DNA of 64,000 bases from Sandaracinus sp. (lineage in GTDB: Bacteria; Myxococcota_A; Polyangia; Polyangiales; Houyiibacteriaceae). The DNA lies in assembly GCA_020633125.1 (NCBI GenBank), contig JACKEH010000013.1, forward strand, positions 31,376 to 95,375. The letters are read 5' to 3'. Position 1 is the first letter of the stretch. Each line of letters starts with the position of its first letter. The position numbers were made by a program, and so were the translations under genes. Below are positions 1-10,923 of the stretch, one piece after another. A model generated the notes under the pieces. That model made no database searches and was not told the DNA's origin. It saw only the letters and a list, made by a program, of their open reading frames with translations.

Positions 1-142
1 CGTCCACGCCGACCACCCCGGCCTCGTTGACGAGCACCGCCCATCGTTGGTCCGCCGGCTTGTGACGCAGCAGCGAGAGAATGGTGGTCGTCTTGCCCGC
101 GCCGAGCGCGCCCGTGACGACGTTGACCGGAGTCGGAGCCAT
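1..142 (-). CDS. CobW/COG0523-type GTPase, N-terminal fragment
   Basis: This is the 5' end of a minus-strand gene cut by the left window edge; 47 residues are visible, starting at the ATG whose complement is at 140-142. The fragment begins MAPTPVNVVTGALGAGKTT, a Walker A P-loop (GALGAGKTT, about residues 11-19) directly behind a beta-strand, followed near residue 40 by NEAGVVGVD. That matches the 'NEFGEVGID' signature of the G3E/COG0523 family (CobW, zinc metallochaperones, nitrile hydratase activators). These GTPases insert metals into client enzymes. Substrate metal cannot be told from the fragment. It lies 53 bp upstream of the end of the kinase gene and reads in the same direction, so it may be downstream in the same transcription unit. 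Confidence 0.8.
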   Translation of the reverse strand, partial: MAPTPVNVVTGALGAGKTTTILSLLRHKPADQRWAVLVNEAGVVGVD

Positions 143-195
143 GCCTCTTCGTCGCGCGCCCAGGCCCCGTGATCAAGGCGTGGTCGCCGACGACG

Positions 196-1578
196 TCATT
201 GCGGCTCGACCAGCACCGGCGTCGGAGGCTCGTCGTCCTGCAGCGCGAGCAACAAGCCCGCCGCGAGCAACGCACCGAGCACGAGGCCACCGAGCAAGAG
301 CGCGATGCTCTTGCCGTCGACGCCGCTTCGCGCGGGAGGCGGGGGCGCGAGCGAGGACGGTGCCGAGGGCGTGACCCCGACGTGCGGCGCCTTGATCGCC
401 ACGCGCGTCTCCGGGACCGTCGGCGCCGCGGTGACCGAGTCGAAGCCGCCCCCTTCGGTCTGCCCCGCCACCATGTAGGGCGTGACACCGCTCTGCGAGA
501 GCACCAAAGGCTGCTCGGTCACGAGCGTCTCGCCTTCGAGCGTGACCTGGTCCAGCGGTTGCGAGAGCTGCTCCAGCGCGCGCTCGGGAAGGATGATCGC
601 CTCGCGGGTGTCGAGGCCGAGCCGGAGTGAGGGCAAGGCCGCGGCGCGCTCCGCGATCTCGTCGCCGAGCAACGCGAAGAGCAACGCCGAGACCTCCGTG
701 CCTTCGACCCGCGCGGCTTCCGGCAACGCTTCTTTGAGCTGCTCCCGCAGCGCGCGCCCGGTCGGCGGACGCTTCTCCGGGTCGCGTGAGAGCGCGCGCA
801 TCACGACGTTCTCGACCGCCATCGGCACGTCGACGTAGGCGCTCGGCGGCGGCAATCGTCCTTCGAGCACACGCTGGACGACCTGCGGATCGCTCATGCC
901 TTGAAAGAGCCGCCGCATGGTCAGCATCTCCCAGAGCACCACGCCGAGCGCGTACACGTCCGCGCGACGATCGAGAGGTCCACGTTGCAGCTGCTCGGGG
1001 GCCATGTAGCGCAGCTTGCCCTTGAGGCCGCTGCCCGCTTCGGTCGTGTGCAGGCGATCGCGCGCCTTCGCGATGCCGAAGTCGATGACCTTCACCTCGC
1101 CGCCGACGCCGACCAAGACGTTCTGCGGGCTGACGTCGCGGTGCACGACGTTGAGCAGCTTGCCGGAGTCGTCGCGGGTCTCGTGCGCGGCGTGAAGGCC
1201 TTCGGCCCCCGCCATCACGAGCGCGACCGCCGCCGTCGGGTGCAGACGCCGCTGCAGCGACGAGAGCTTGGTCAGCAGCTCCGAGAGCGCCGCGCCGTGC
1301 ACGTACTCCATCACGAGGAAGAAGCGGCCGTCCTCTTCGCCGAGCTCCTCGATGCGCACCACGTTCGGGTGGTCGATGCGCGAGGCGATGCGCGCCTCGT
1401 CGATGAACATCTTCACGAGCTCGCCTTGGGTGGCGAGGTGGTCCTTGAGGACCTTGATCGCGACGTGCCGCGAGAAGCCGGCGGGCCCCGAGCGTTTGCC
1501 GAGATAGAGCGTGGCCATCCCGCCGCTCTTGATCTCGGCCAGGATCTCGTAGCTTCCGAGACGGACGGGGACGCTCAC
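196..1578 (-). CDS. Membrane-anchored Ser/Thr protein kinase (460 aa)
   Basis: Eukaryotic-like (Hanks-type) kinase. The kinase domain is N-terminal: glycine loop around 18-27 (SGGMATLYLG), VAIK lysine at 42, HRDVSPQN catalytic loop at 146-153, DFG at 166-168 and APE at 193-195, so all catalytic residues are present. A linker rich in Pro/Ala follows, then one transmembrane helix at about 424-445 and a short acidic tail, giving a cytoplasmic kinase with a small external end. It closely resembles the kinase starting at 39624 (shared HRDVSPQNVL and KLRYMAPEQL), which suggests paralogy. The start is the ATG at 1578, with the glycine loop at the usual distance. Substrate unknown. A non-coding gap of about 175 bp separates it from the LolA-like gene upstream. 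Confidence 0.93.
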   Translation of the reverse strand: MSVPVRLGSYEILAEIKSGGMATLYLGKRSGPAGFSRHVAIKVLKDHLATQGELVKMFIDEARIASRIDHPNVVRIEELGEEDGRFFLVMEYVHGAALSELLTKLSSLQRRLHPTAAVALVMAGAEGLHAAHETRDDSGKLLNVVHRDVSPQNVLVGVGGEVKVIDFGIAKARDRLHTTEAGSGLKGKLRYMAPEQLQRGPLDRRADVYALGVVLWEMLTMRRLFQGMSDPQVVQRVLEGRLPPPSAYVDVPMAVENVVMRALSRDPEKRPPTGRALREQLKEALPEAARVEGTEVSALLFALLGDEIAERAAALPSLRLGLDTREAIILPERALEQLSQPLDQVTLEGETLVTEQPLVLSQSGVTPYMVAGQTEGGGFDSVTAAPTVPETRVAIKAPHVGVTPSAPSSLAPPPPARSGVDGKSIALLLGGLVLGALLAAGLLLALQDDEPPTPVLVEPQ

Positions 1579-1753
1579 GCGAGGGTCACGTTATCACGCG
1601 ATGGCCTCCGCCGGAGAGATTCGAGCACGGGAGCCGGCCGAGCCCGCCTCGCCGCGCGTGACCTCGCAGGAGCGAAACGAAGAGCGAGGTTCGCAGTCCA
1701 CCAAGCTCGAACATCCCGAACGATCTCGGCAGTTTCGCCACCTGCCCGAGGCT

Positions 1754-2538
1754 TCACCCCCCGAGCTGGGACGGCTCGAAGAGGTCGGCGACCACCGACG
1801 CGTCGCCGAAGCGGACCTCGCGTCGTTCGAGCACCGTCTCGGACTCGAGCGTCGTTCCTCGCACCGTTCGCGCCACGAGCCGGCGAGCGATCCACACCCC
1901 GTCGACCCGCACGAGCGCGTCCGACTGCACGTACTTGGTCCGTCCGTCGAGCAGCTCCGCCTTGCTGCGGACCACGACGTGCGCGCGTTGCGAGACCCAG
2001 ATCTCGGCGCTGCGGTAGCCGAGCTCGTCACGCACCGCCGCGTCGCGAGGCGTGAGGGCCAGACGCCAGGTGCGCTCGCCCTCGACGTCCTCCTCGCCGA
2101 GCAACCGCGCCTCGAAGTCGTCCGGGTGGCGCCGTGTCAGGTCGGCGAAGCTCAGGTCGCTGCCGAGGAACGAACGCGCGCGTCCGTTCGCGACGATGCG
2201 GCTGGTGCGACGAAAGGCCGGCAGGTGCAGCCACTGCTCGTCGGCGCGCGCGTCGTCGTGGTCGCGGGTCAGGAGCGTCGTGCCGGCGACGTCGCTCGGC
2301 GATTCGAAACGCACGAGCGTGAGCAGCGCGTCGTCCTCTCGCAGGGCGAGGATCGAGAGGTCGCGGGTGCGGGTCGCGCCGCGGCCATCGCGCAGGGTCA
2401 TGCGGACACGGAGGCGGGCGTGATCGCCCTCGTCGCGCGCATGCACCGCTTCGAGGATCGCGCGGGCGTCCCGCGGACGTTGTGCACCGACCGAAGCCAC
2501 GAGGAGGCAGACGAAACACGACGAGAGGAGCAGACGTT

Positions 2539-2542
<4 letters not shown>
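1754..2542 (-). CDS. LolA-like outer membrane lipoprotein-sorting protein (262 aa)
   Basis: The protein begins MKRLLLSSCFVCLLVASVGA, a typical signal peptide. The mature part is beta-rich and matches the 'outer membrane lipoprotein-sorting protein' family, the LolA/LolB-like half-barrel fold: an opening helix with DARAILEAVHARDEG, a central block DEQWLHLPAFRRTSRI followed by SFLGSDLSFADL, and a C-terminal WIARRLVARTV strand. Family members bind lipid-like ligands in the periplasm and often sit beside MMPL/RND exporters. Here it is the last gene of the long minus-strand run and its ATG overlaps the stop of the preceding gene (ATGA, 4 bp). It probably shuttles the exported hydrophobic product or holds it at the outer membrane. 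Family assignment is good; ligand is inference. Confidence 0.82.
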
Positions 2543-4154
<1,612 letters not shown>

Positions 4155-4158
<4 letters not shown>

Positions 4159-6583
4159 GCCTGCACCTGCCCCACGAGCGCGGGCGCCGGCGCACCACGT
4201 CGCAACAAGACCGGGTAGACGAAGAGGTCCGCGACCAGCGCCGTGACCACCGCGAGCGCGGTCATCGCGCCGACGAGCACGAGGAAACGAAAATCGCTGG
4301 TGACGAGCACCGCGAAGCCCGCGCCGATCACGAGGCTCGTGAGCACGATCGCCCGGCCGCTGGTACGAAGCGCGTCGTCGATGGCGGCGTCCATCGCGTC
4401 ACCGAGGCGGCGTCGCTCCACGAGGCGCCCCACGAGATGCAGCGTGTCGTCGACCGCGATGCCGAGCGCGACGCTGAAGACCAAGAGCGTCGAGGGCTTC
4501 ACGTCGAGCCCGAGCGCGCCCATCGCCCCCAACATCGCCAAGAGCGGCAGCAGGTTGGGCACCATCGCGAGCAGCCCTGCCACACGGAGCGCAGGAGCCA
4601 CGAGAGCAGCGCGAAGACCGCGAAGAACGCGAGCACCAAGGACGTGCCGAAGCCCGAGAGGATGTCGGCGAGCGCGACGTGCGAGAGGCGCAGCGTCCCC
4701 GTCACGTCGACACGAACGCCGGGCGGCGGCGGGTCCTCCGCGAGGTGCGCTTCGAGCCGGCGAAGCGGATCCATGCGCGCGCTTCCGAGGTCGACCGCGT
4801 CCGCGACGAGGCGCGCTTGGCCCTCCGCCGGACGCCAGACGTCGTCGAAACCGTCGGGCGCCGCCATGTCGAGGAGCAGGCCGAGCTGCGCGACCTCTTC
4901 GCGGCGGGACGGCGGCGGAAGATCGAGCGCGCGCGCCGCGGACTCGAAATACTCGGTCGGTCCGACGACGCCACGCACCGGCTCGCCCCCGCGGAGGAAG
5001 ACCGACGTGCGTGTCATCCAGGCGTAGGTCTCCGGCGCCGTGAGCGTTTCGGGGTCGTCGGCGCGAAGCCAGAGCGCGATCGAGAAGGGCGCGAGGCCGA
5101 CGTCCTCGATCCATCGAAGATCACGCATCAGCGGGTGGTCGGGTCGAACGTCGTCGACCAACGACGCGTTCGTTCGAAGCCGCGTGGCGCCCGTGAGGGC
5201 CGCGATCGAGAAGAGGACGGCCGCCACGAGACCGACGATGCTCGGCTGCCGCGCGTGCGCAACGGGCGCGATCCACCAAGACGGCGACGAGACGCTCGAG
5301 CCACGCGGTCTCGCGGACCGCGCGCTCGGCGCCGAGGTCGAGCAGGAGCGGAAGCACGACCATCGCGCACACGAACGCGAGCACGATCGCCAACGCGGTG
5401 AAGAGCGCGAGCTCGACCACGATCGCGACGCCGCTGACCGCGAGGCTGCCGAAGCCGAGCGCGGTCGTGAGCGAGGTGAAGAGGCAGCTCCGCCAGAGCT
5501 CCGCGAACGCGCGGGCGATGGCGTCACGACGTGAGAGCGTCCCGCACTTGCACGGATCGAATCCAAAGGAGCGTAGGGGGATGCTCGGTGGTGGGAGGGG
5601 GCCCCGATCCGGCTTCGCCGGTCGGGGGAGGGGGCGCGCCGCCCCCTCGAGAAGAAGGAAGAGCATGAATCAGTGCAACTGATTCGTGCTCTGAGAGTCC
5701 TTCGGCGCGTTTCGCGCGCACCTCGGTCACGAGATGAAGCGCGTCGCAAACACCGACGATCCACACGAGCAGCGGGATGAAGCTGGTCAGCGCGCTGATC
5801 GGCGTGCCCGTCGCGCCCATCACGCCGAGGGTCACGAGGATGGCCGGGAGCAGCGAGAGCACGATCGCGGCGACGTCGCGCAAGTCGCCGGAGCGCGACG
5901 AAGAGCCAGAGCGTGACGAGCGCGAGACCGAGCGCGAGGAAACGCGACGCGTCGCCCTGCACGAGGCGAAACCCACGCGCCTTGAGGATGGGCACGCCTG
6001 CGACCCGCACGTCGACCCCCTCGGCGCGAAGCGGCGCGAGCGCGGCGTCGAGCGCGGCTTCGGTGGCGAGCTGGCCTTCGACGGTGTCCCGTTCGGCGGG
6101 CAAGACGGCGCGAACGACGAACGCGTCGGCGCCGGGGGAGAAGAGTCGACCACGCAACAGCGGGTCGTCACGCCGCGCTTCGAAGGCCTCGAGATCGGGC
6201 GTCGCGAACGGGGCCTCGACGCGAAGCGTGAACGGGTCGTCGGGGTCCGCCGCCGCGAGCTCGGCGTTGCCGATCCAACGAACGTCCTCGAGGCCCTCGT
6301 CGCCGAGCAACTCAAGGCGACACGTCGCAGGTGCGCGGGTCGCCGGTCCCATCGTACCGGCCACGAAGACCAGCACCTGGCGGTCGTCGTCCTCGAAAGA
6401 GCGCCGATGCTCCTCGAAGACCTGGCGACGCGCGTCCCACGTCGGCAAGAACGCCTCGGCGTCGTAGTTGGGTCGAACCTTCGCCGCAAAGAACGCCGCC
6501 ACGCCACAAACGAGCGCTACCCCGACCAGGACGCCGCGGCGCGCCTCGAGGAGCGAACGGAAGAGCCGTTCGGCGCGGGTCAC
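4155..6583 (-). pseudogene. MMPL/RND-family exporter, interrupted and frameshifted
   Basis: Pieces of one RND exporter are spread over three frames. The N-terminal part (GTG at 6583, GTGA overlap with the upstream gene) has an anchor helix GVLVGVALVCGVAAFFAA and a large periplasmic domain. Then come SFIPLLVWIVGVCDALHLVTE, LFTSLTTALGFGSLAV, a second periplasmic domain, and the C-terminal block DVKPSTLLVFSVALGIAVDD, ending at 4155. This is the twofold MMPL/HAE3 layout. Frame changes are needed near 5890, 5280 and 4585. In addition a ~155-bp repeat (about 5538-5691) is inserted between KRAEGL and SRRDAIARAF. As written no full-length exporter could be made. Indels may be sequence errors, but the insertion looks real. 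It shares an ATGA overlap with the barrel-like gene. Confidence 0.85.
5532..5697 (-). mobile_element. ~155-bp multi-hairpin element, copy 1 (inserted in the MMPL gene)
   Basis: Read on the minus strand, the element starts after CTCTCA (5692-5697) with a stem-loop whose arms are GAGCAcGAATCAGT and ACTGATTCaTGCTC around a TGC loop. It continues through GAGGGGGC/GCCCCCTC and CCGGC-GAA-GCCGG hairpins and ends in a 3' hairpin (GAGC..TCCC / GGGA..GCTC, inner GGAT/ATCC). CTCTCA occurs again at the far end (5532-5537), consistent with a 6-bp target duplication. A second copy lies at 22791-22940 in the other orientation, with different but still complementary stem arms. Confidence 0.85.
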
Positions 6584-7554
6584 GGCGACGGCACCTCGGC
6601 CACCCGCGCGCTCGGACGCGCGAGGCCGAAGAAGAGGACGAAGCCGAGCACGAAGGTGGTCGCCGCGAAGGCGAGCAGGCCCGGCGTGAGCGGCAGCAAG
6701 ACGAGCGCGCCGACCGCCTGCGCCACCACCGACGCGTAGAGCAGGCGCGACAAGAAGCGACGCCCCTTGCCTTCGATGAAGCGCGCGCCGAGCGGAGCGC
6801 CGACCACGACGACCGGAACGCAGGTCCACCAATACGCCCACGCTTCGGGGTGGGTCCGCCGCTGCTCGCGCGGAGCGCGAAGCCGAGCGCGCTGCCGATC
6901 GCCATGAGCACGACCGAGGTCGGCGTCGCGACCGTCTCGGAGACCCCGAGACGCAAGACCAGCACCGCGAAGACCACGATGTCCAAGCCCGTGCCGACGA
7001 GGCTCGAGACCACGCCGCCGATCAGACCGGCGACGACGAGCCAGACCTGCGACGACGGACGCGAGAGCACGTCGGCCTCGACCTGCACGTCGCCACGTTT
7101 GCTCGCGTGGTGGTGCGCCAACGCGAACGCGCCCCAGAGCGCGCAGAAGAAGAGCTTCACCGCCGGGCCGGAGACCACGGGGGCGACGTAGTGCAGGCCG
7201 AAGGCGAGACCGAGCGCGCCCGCGGGGGCCGCGAGACGGAGCGCGGGAGTCGCGAGCGGCGTCCTGCGGCACCAGGATGACCGCCGCGGCCGCACCCATG
7301 CCGACGGTCTGAATCATCAGGCCGAAGTCACGCGCGATCGCTTCTATCGGGATCGCGGAAGAGCAAGGTCATCACGGGGAACGCGATGGCACCGCCGCCT
7401 TCGCGGTGGCGCCTGCCACGAACGAGCCGAGCAGCATCGCGACGCCGAGGGGCCAGGTGCGGTCGAAGTCGACGTCGGGGCGCGCGACCACCCAAGCGAT
7501 CCACACCGTCAGCACGAGGAGCGGCCAGAGGCCGGCGGCGAGCCATTTCTTCAC
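6580..7554 (-). pseudogene. TauE/SafE-like sulfite exporter family permease, frameshifted
   Basis: The gene would start with GTG at 7554 (GTGA overlap with the desaturase stop) as MKKWLAAGLWPLLVLTVWIA and end at 6580. Recognisable segments are GGGAIAFPVMTLLF, MIQTVGMGAAAAVILV, PAVKLFFCALWGAFALAHHH, GLIGGVVSSLVGTGLDIVVF, SETVATPTSVVLMAIGSALGF and VPVVVVGAPLGARFIEGKGR. Their order and spacing are those of the TauE/SafE (DUF81) permeases, with the repeated Gly-rich half-module. Frame changes are needed near 7400, 7352, 7262 and 6850, four in under 1 kb. It is either decayed or badly sequenced. Substrate in this family is usually an organosulfonate, sulfite or another small anion. Its place between a desaturase and the MMPL exporter suggests transport for the same pathway. 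Confidence 0.75.
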
Positions 7555-8720
7555 GAGCGAACCTCCAGGGCCAGCTCGTGGGAATCGAGCGCCTCGTCTC
7601 GGGTCGCGTCGGGCTCGAGGCCTCGAAACTCCGCCTCGTCGTGCACCGCGAAGTCGACGCGTCGTGCGCCCGTTCCGTCCGCATGCACCAACGTGTTCGC
7701 GTCCGAGATCGCGATCGGCGAGCGCAGCAGACGTCGTAGAGCGTCGCCCCAGGTCAGGATCACGAAGCGCTCCGGGTAGTGCCGAAGCAACGCGCGACGA
7801 ATCTGCGGCAGCGCGCGGTAGGACGCGCCGGGAAAGAGGTGGTGCTCGACGTGGTGGCTGAAGTGCAGGTGCAGCACGTCGACCCACTTCGGGACCCGGA
7901 GCGACACCGTGGTGGCCAAGACGTCCGAACGCGACGCATCGGGCACGAGGCCGCAGAGCAGGTGGTTGGTGGCGATGTAGGCCCCGGCCAAGCTCGCGCC
8001 GACGAAATAGGTGCACGCGAGGTAGAGCGCCATCGCGCCCGAGAAGCCGCTCGCGGCGAGGAGGCCGAGCTGGGTGGCGGCCGAGAGCGCGCCTTCCGCC
8101 AAGACACGACGCCGCTGCGCGTCGCTCAGCTTCACGTCGTAGAGCTGACCGGTGCGGAAGACCGAGTGCGCGAAGAGGCTGGTGTGGTAGCCGAAGACGC
8201 TGACGGCGAAGCCGAAGAGCGCGCCCGAGACGGGGTGCGCGGAGCTCGGAAAGATCCACGGCACCACGTTCTCGCCCTTGGCCGCGAGGATCTCCCCACG
8301 CGTCAGGCGCCGGTCGGGATCGAAACGACCGTTCTCTTCTTTGTGGTGCTTCTGGTTGTGCGCGCGCGACTGCACCGTCGGCGTCGCGAAGATCGCGGGC
8401 AGCCAACCGAGCTGCACGAACGCGGCGCGAAGACCACGCGGCAGACGCCCCGCGCCGTGACCGAGCTCGTGCGACGCGAAGGCCGCGACCATCACCGAGT
8501 GGCCCGAGAGGAGGGCGAAGAGCGGCATCGCCCAGAGCGGCCAGTCGTGAAGCGCGACCGCGAGCCCGACCCCGAGCCAGATCGCGACGTGCGCCACCAA
8601 GTGCACGACCACGAGCGCGTCACGGCCGCGCGGTCGAAGATCGAGCTCGGGCGCCAGCGTTCGCCGGTAGGTCTGCCGCGAGAGCGGTTCGAGCGCACGA
8701 ATCGAAGCGGGGTCGGTCAT
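7551..8720 (-). CDS. Membrane fatty-acid desaturase (389 aa)
   Basis: Histidine boxes of the membrane di-iron desaturase/hydroxylase superfamily are intact: HELGH at 84-88, HNQKHH at about 121-126 and HFSHHVEHH near 290, the last of the H-x2-H-H spacing typical of acyl-lipid desaturases. Hydrophobic stretches flank them (VVVHLVAHVAIWLGVGLAVAL; LYLACTYFVGASLAGAYIATN). The enzyme would use O2 to introduce a double bond or hydroxyl group into an acyl chain or a related lipid in the inner membrane. The ATG at 8720 was chosen because its ATGA-like context follows the upstream gene closely and the first His box is then at the usual distance. It is coupled to the TauE-like gene (GTGA). Confidence 0.9.
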   Translation of the reverse strand: MTDPASIRALEPLSRQTYRRTLAPELDLRPRGRDALVVVHLVAHVAIWLGVGLAVALHDWPLWAMPLFALLSGHSVMVAAFASHELGHGAGRLPRGLRAAFVQLGWLPAIFATPTVQSRAHNQKHHKEENGRFDPDRRLTRGEILAAKGENVVPWIFPSSAHPVSGALFGFAVSVFGYHTSLFAHSVFRTGQLYDVKLSDAQRRRVLAEGALSAATQLGLLAASGFSGAMALYLACTYFVGASLAGAYIATNHLLCGLVPDASRSDVLATTVSLRVPKWVDVLHLHFSHHVEHHLFPGASYRALPQIRRALLRHYPERFVILTWGDALRRLLRSPIAISDANTLVHADGTGARRVDFAVHDEAEFRGLEPDATRDEALDSHELALEVRS

Positions 8721-8736
8721 CGCATCACCTCCGGCG

Positions 8737-9309
8737 TCACCAGACGAAAGGCACCAAACGCGACGTGTGCGCGGCGTAGCGTTCCCACGCCTCCCCGAAG
8801 GTCGACGCGAGCACACGCTCTTCGACACGAATGCGCTGAAGCAGCACCGGCACGTGCGTCGACACGAAGAAGAGCAGCGCACCCCACGAGCCGAACGCGA
8901 GCGCCGCGCCGATCATCGCGAGAATGCCGCCCGCGTAGCTGGGGTGACGAATCCAACGGAAGAGGCCCGCGGTCTGAAGCGCGTGACCGTCGAGGATCGC
9001 GACGCGCCACGTGAAGAGGCGGCCGAGGCGAAAGATCGCGACGTAGCGAACCGCGACGCCGAGCACGCAGAGCAGCGCGCCGAACGACATCAGCGCACGG
9101 GGCTCGTCGAAGGACGCGATGCCGAACGAGGGCAACGCGAAGAGCACGAGCGTGTTGAGGTTCAGCGAGACGATGAGACGACGCGCGGTCCCTTCGTCGC
9201 GCTCGCCGCCCCCCGCGGCGTAGCGATGCCGCAGGAAGACGTCCACGACCGTCGGGACGAGCAACGCGAGGCACGTCACGATCACGGGCGCGCTCGTCCA
9301 GTCCATCAC
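8737..9309 (-). CDS. ICMT/PEMT-like membrane methyltransferase (190 aa)
   Basis: Small polytopic membrane protein with four to five hydrophobic helices. It carries the C-terminal signature of the isoprenylcysteine carboxyl methyltransferase/phospholipid methyltransferase fold: RHPSYAGGIL at about residues 130-139, then the RVEERVLASTFGEAWERY motif close to the C-terminus, which together form the AdoMet site. Bacterial members methylate carboxyl or other groups on hydrophobic substrates. Start: GTGATGG contains both a GTG (9309) and an ATG (9306), overlapping the stop of the hydrolase gene. It lies 16 bp ahead of the desaturase. In context it would methylate the lipid-like intermediate. Substrate is unknown. 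Confidence 0.85.
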   Translation of the reverse strand: MMDWTSAPVIVTCLALLVPTVVDVFLRHRYAAGGGERDEGTARRLIVSLNLNTLVLFALPSFGIASFDEPRALMSFGALLCVLGVAVRYVAIFRLGRLFTWRVAILDGHALQTAGLFRWIRHPSYAGGILAMIGAALAFGSWGALLFFVSTHVPVLLQRIRVEERVLASTFGEAWERYAAHTSRLVPFVW

Positions 9310-10300
9310 CGAGACTCCTGGGCCGAGGGACGACGCACGTCGTTCGCGGGTGCGGTACGTAGGGCGACGCAGCGTGGGCGTGCTTGGCGATGGCTTCGGT
9401 CAAGACCGGCCAGAGCGCCGGCGGAAGGTCGTGACCCATGCCACCGACGACCTGCAGGCGAGCGCCCGCGATGGCTTTCGCGGTCGCCTCTCCCGCGCGC
9501 GGCGGCACGAGCGGGTCGTCCGCGCCGTGCAGCACCAACGTCGGCAGCTTCAGAGCCGCGAGCGCCTTGGTGCGGTCTCCGGCCGCCAACATCGCGAAGA
9601 GCATGCGAAGGCGTCCGCTCGGGTCCTTCTCGCGCTCGAAGGCCATCGCCGCCATGCGCCGCGCGTCGTCCTCCGGCGTCGGATGTCCCTTGCCCCCGAC
9701 CACCCGAAGGGCCGCGAGAAACGCCGTCTCCGCGGCCTCGCGTGTCTTCGCCGGTGCCGCCAGCATCACCGGCAAGGCACGTCGCGTCGGCATCGACACC
9801 GAGAGCGCGCCGGTCGTCGACGCGATGCTCACGAGCGAACGGAAGCGCGTGGGATGACGGCACACCGCGTGCTGCGCGACCGCGCCGCCGAAGCTCATGC
9901 CCACGACGTGGGCCTCTTCCGCGCCCAGATGATCGACGAGCGCGACGAGGTCGTCGGCCAGCTCGTCGAGGCTGTAGGGCAGCGCCTTCTGAAAGAGCGC
10001 GCGCGCGTCGAGCCCGTCGAGGAGGCGACCGCGCAACGCGTCTCGAACCGCCGACAACCCGACACGCCACGGCTCCGGCGCGTGCGCGAGCGGCGATTCG
10101 CCGGAGTCGCGCAGGTCGAAACGCACCACCCGCAACCCGAGCGCGGCGAGCTCCTCGCAGAAGCCGTCGGGCCAATGCAAGCGCTGCACGCCCAGGCCCA
10201 TGACGAGCACGAGCCACGGCGCGTCCGGGCGCTCGGTGTCGAAGACGTCGTAGGTGAGCGTGGCACCGGGGACGTCCATTCGATCGGTCGTGAAGGTCAT
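9306..10300 (-). CDS. Alpha/beta hydrolase (about 331 aa, one frame break)
   Basis: Alpha/beta-hydrolase fold: oxyanion loop VLVMGLGVQR near 31-40, nucleophile elbow GMSFGG at 134-139 (Ser 136), acid residue in VLHGADDPLVPP, and catalytic His in VGGMGHDLPP. The family resembles carboxylesterases and lactonases of the 'alpha/beta fold hydrolase' group next to 3-oxoadipate enol-lactonases. The start ATG at 10300 overlaps the stop of the upstream gene (ATGA). Near 9355 the frame appears to slip: the C-terminus that ends with a stop overlapping the next start (…PSAQESR) is in another frame. The slip lies beyond all catalytic residues. Possible roles here are thioester or ester hydrolysis in the pathway. 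Confidence 0.85.
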
Positions 10301-10920
10301 CCGAATCCTCCGAAGGCGGCGACGACGAGCGACGCGAGCCCCGCGAAGAGCGGGACGTTCATCGCGGCCGTCAGCCGGTTCACGCGCACGAAGCGCGGGT
10401 CCTCTTGGTCGGCGAACCACACGCCGTCGTCGCCGGTGGTCTTGCCTTCGACGAGCCCGAAGAAGACCCACGCGTAGTAGGTCTCGGCCATCAGCGAGAG
10501 CACGACCAAGGTGGTGGCGCCGAGCCCGACCAGGTTCGGCGCGTCGAGCATCACGGGGCCGAAGCCGACCGCGATCGTGACGACCAGGATCAAGCTGAAG
10601 AGGTCGTGCGCGATGCCGTGCGGCGGGCGCCAGCTCTTGGTCACGTAGAGCATCCAGAGCTCGACCAGGCCTCGCAGCCAGAACTGGGCGCCGAAGACCC
10701 CGAGCACCACGCGCCAACGCAGCGGAAGGCTCGGCTCGAACGCGAGCAGCGGGCAAACCCCGAGCCAGAAGAGCACCGCGAAGGTCAGCCACGCGGCTTT
10801 GGCGCGGCTGATCTTTCCGCCGAGCGCACGCGCGCGATTTTGGCGCAGGTAGAACGACAGCCCGATCGCGCTGACGATCAGCACGAGCGCGAGGAGCGCG
10901 AAACGAAGCGAGAACGCCAT
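10297..10920 (-). CDS. Five-helix membrane protein of unknown function (207 aa)
   Basis: I do not recognise a family. Hydrophobic helices are visible at about 5-23 (LRFALLALVLIVSAIGLSF), 43-61, 72-93, 108-128 and 134-156, plus a C-terminal one (NVPLFAGLASLVVAAFGG). A basic loop follows helix 1 (RQNRARALGGKISRAKAA), and the motif ETYYAWVFFGLVEGKT lies in the last third. The start ATG at 10920 is 3 bp beyond the stop of the CRTAC1 gene, and the stop overlaps the hydrolase start (ATGA). The tight packing says it works with its neighbours, perhaps as a membrane scaffold or small transporter. Confidence 0.75.
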   Translation of the reverse strand: MAFSLRFALLALVLIVSAIGLSFYLRQNRARALGGKISRAKAAWLTFAVLFWLGVCPLLAFEPSLPLRWRVVLGVFGAQFWLRGLVELWMLYVTKSWRPPHGIAHDLFSLILVVTIAVGFGPVMLDAPNLVGLGATTLVVLSLMAETYYAWVFFGLVEGKTTGDDGVWFADQEDPRFVRVNRLTAAMNVPLFAGLASLVVAAFGGFG

Positions 10921-10923
10921 CGC

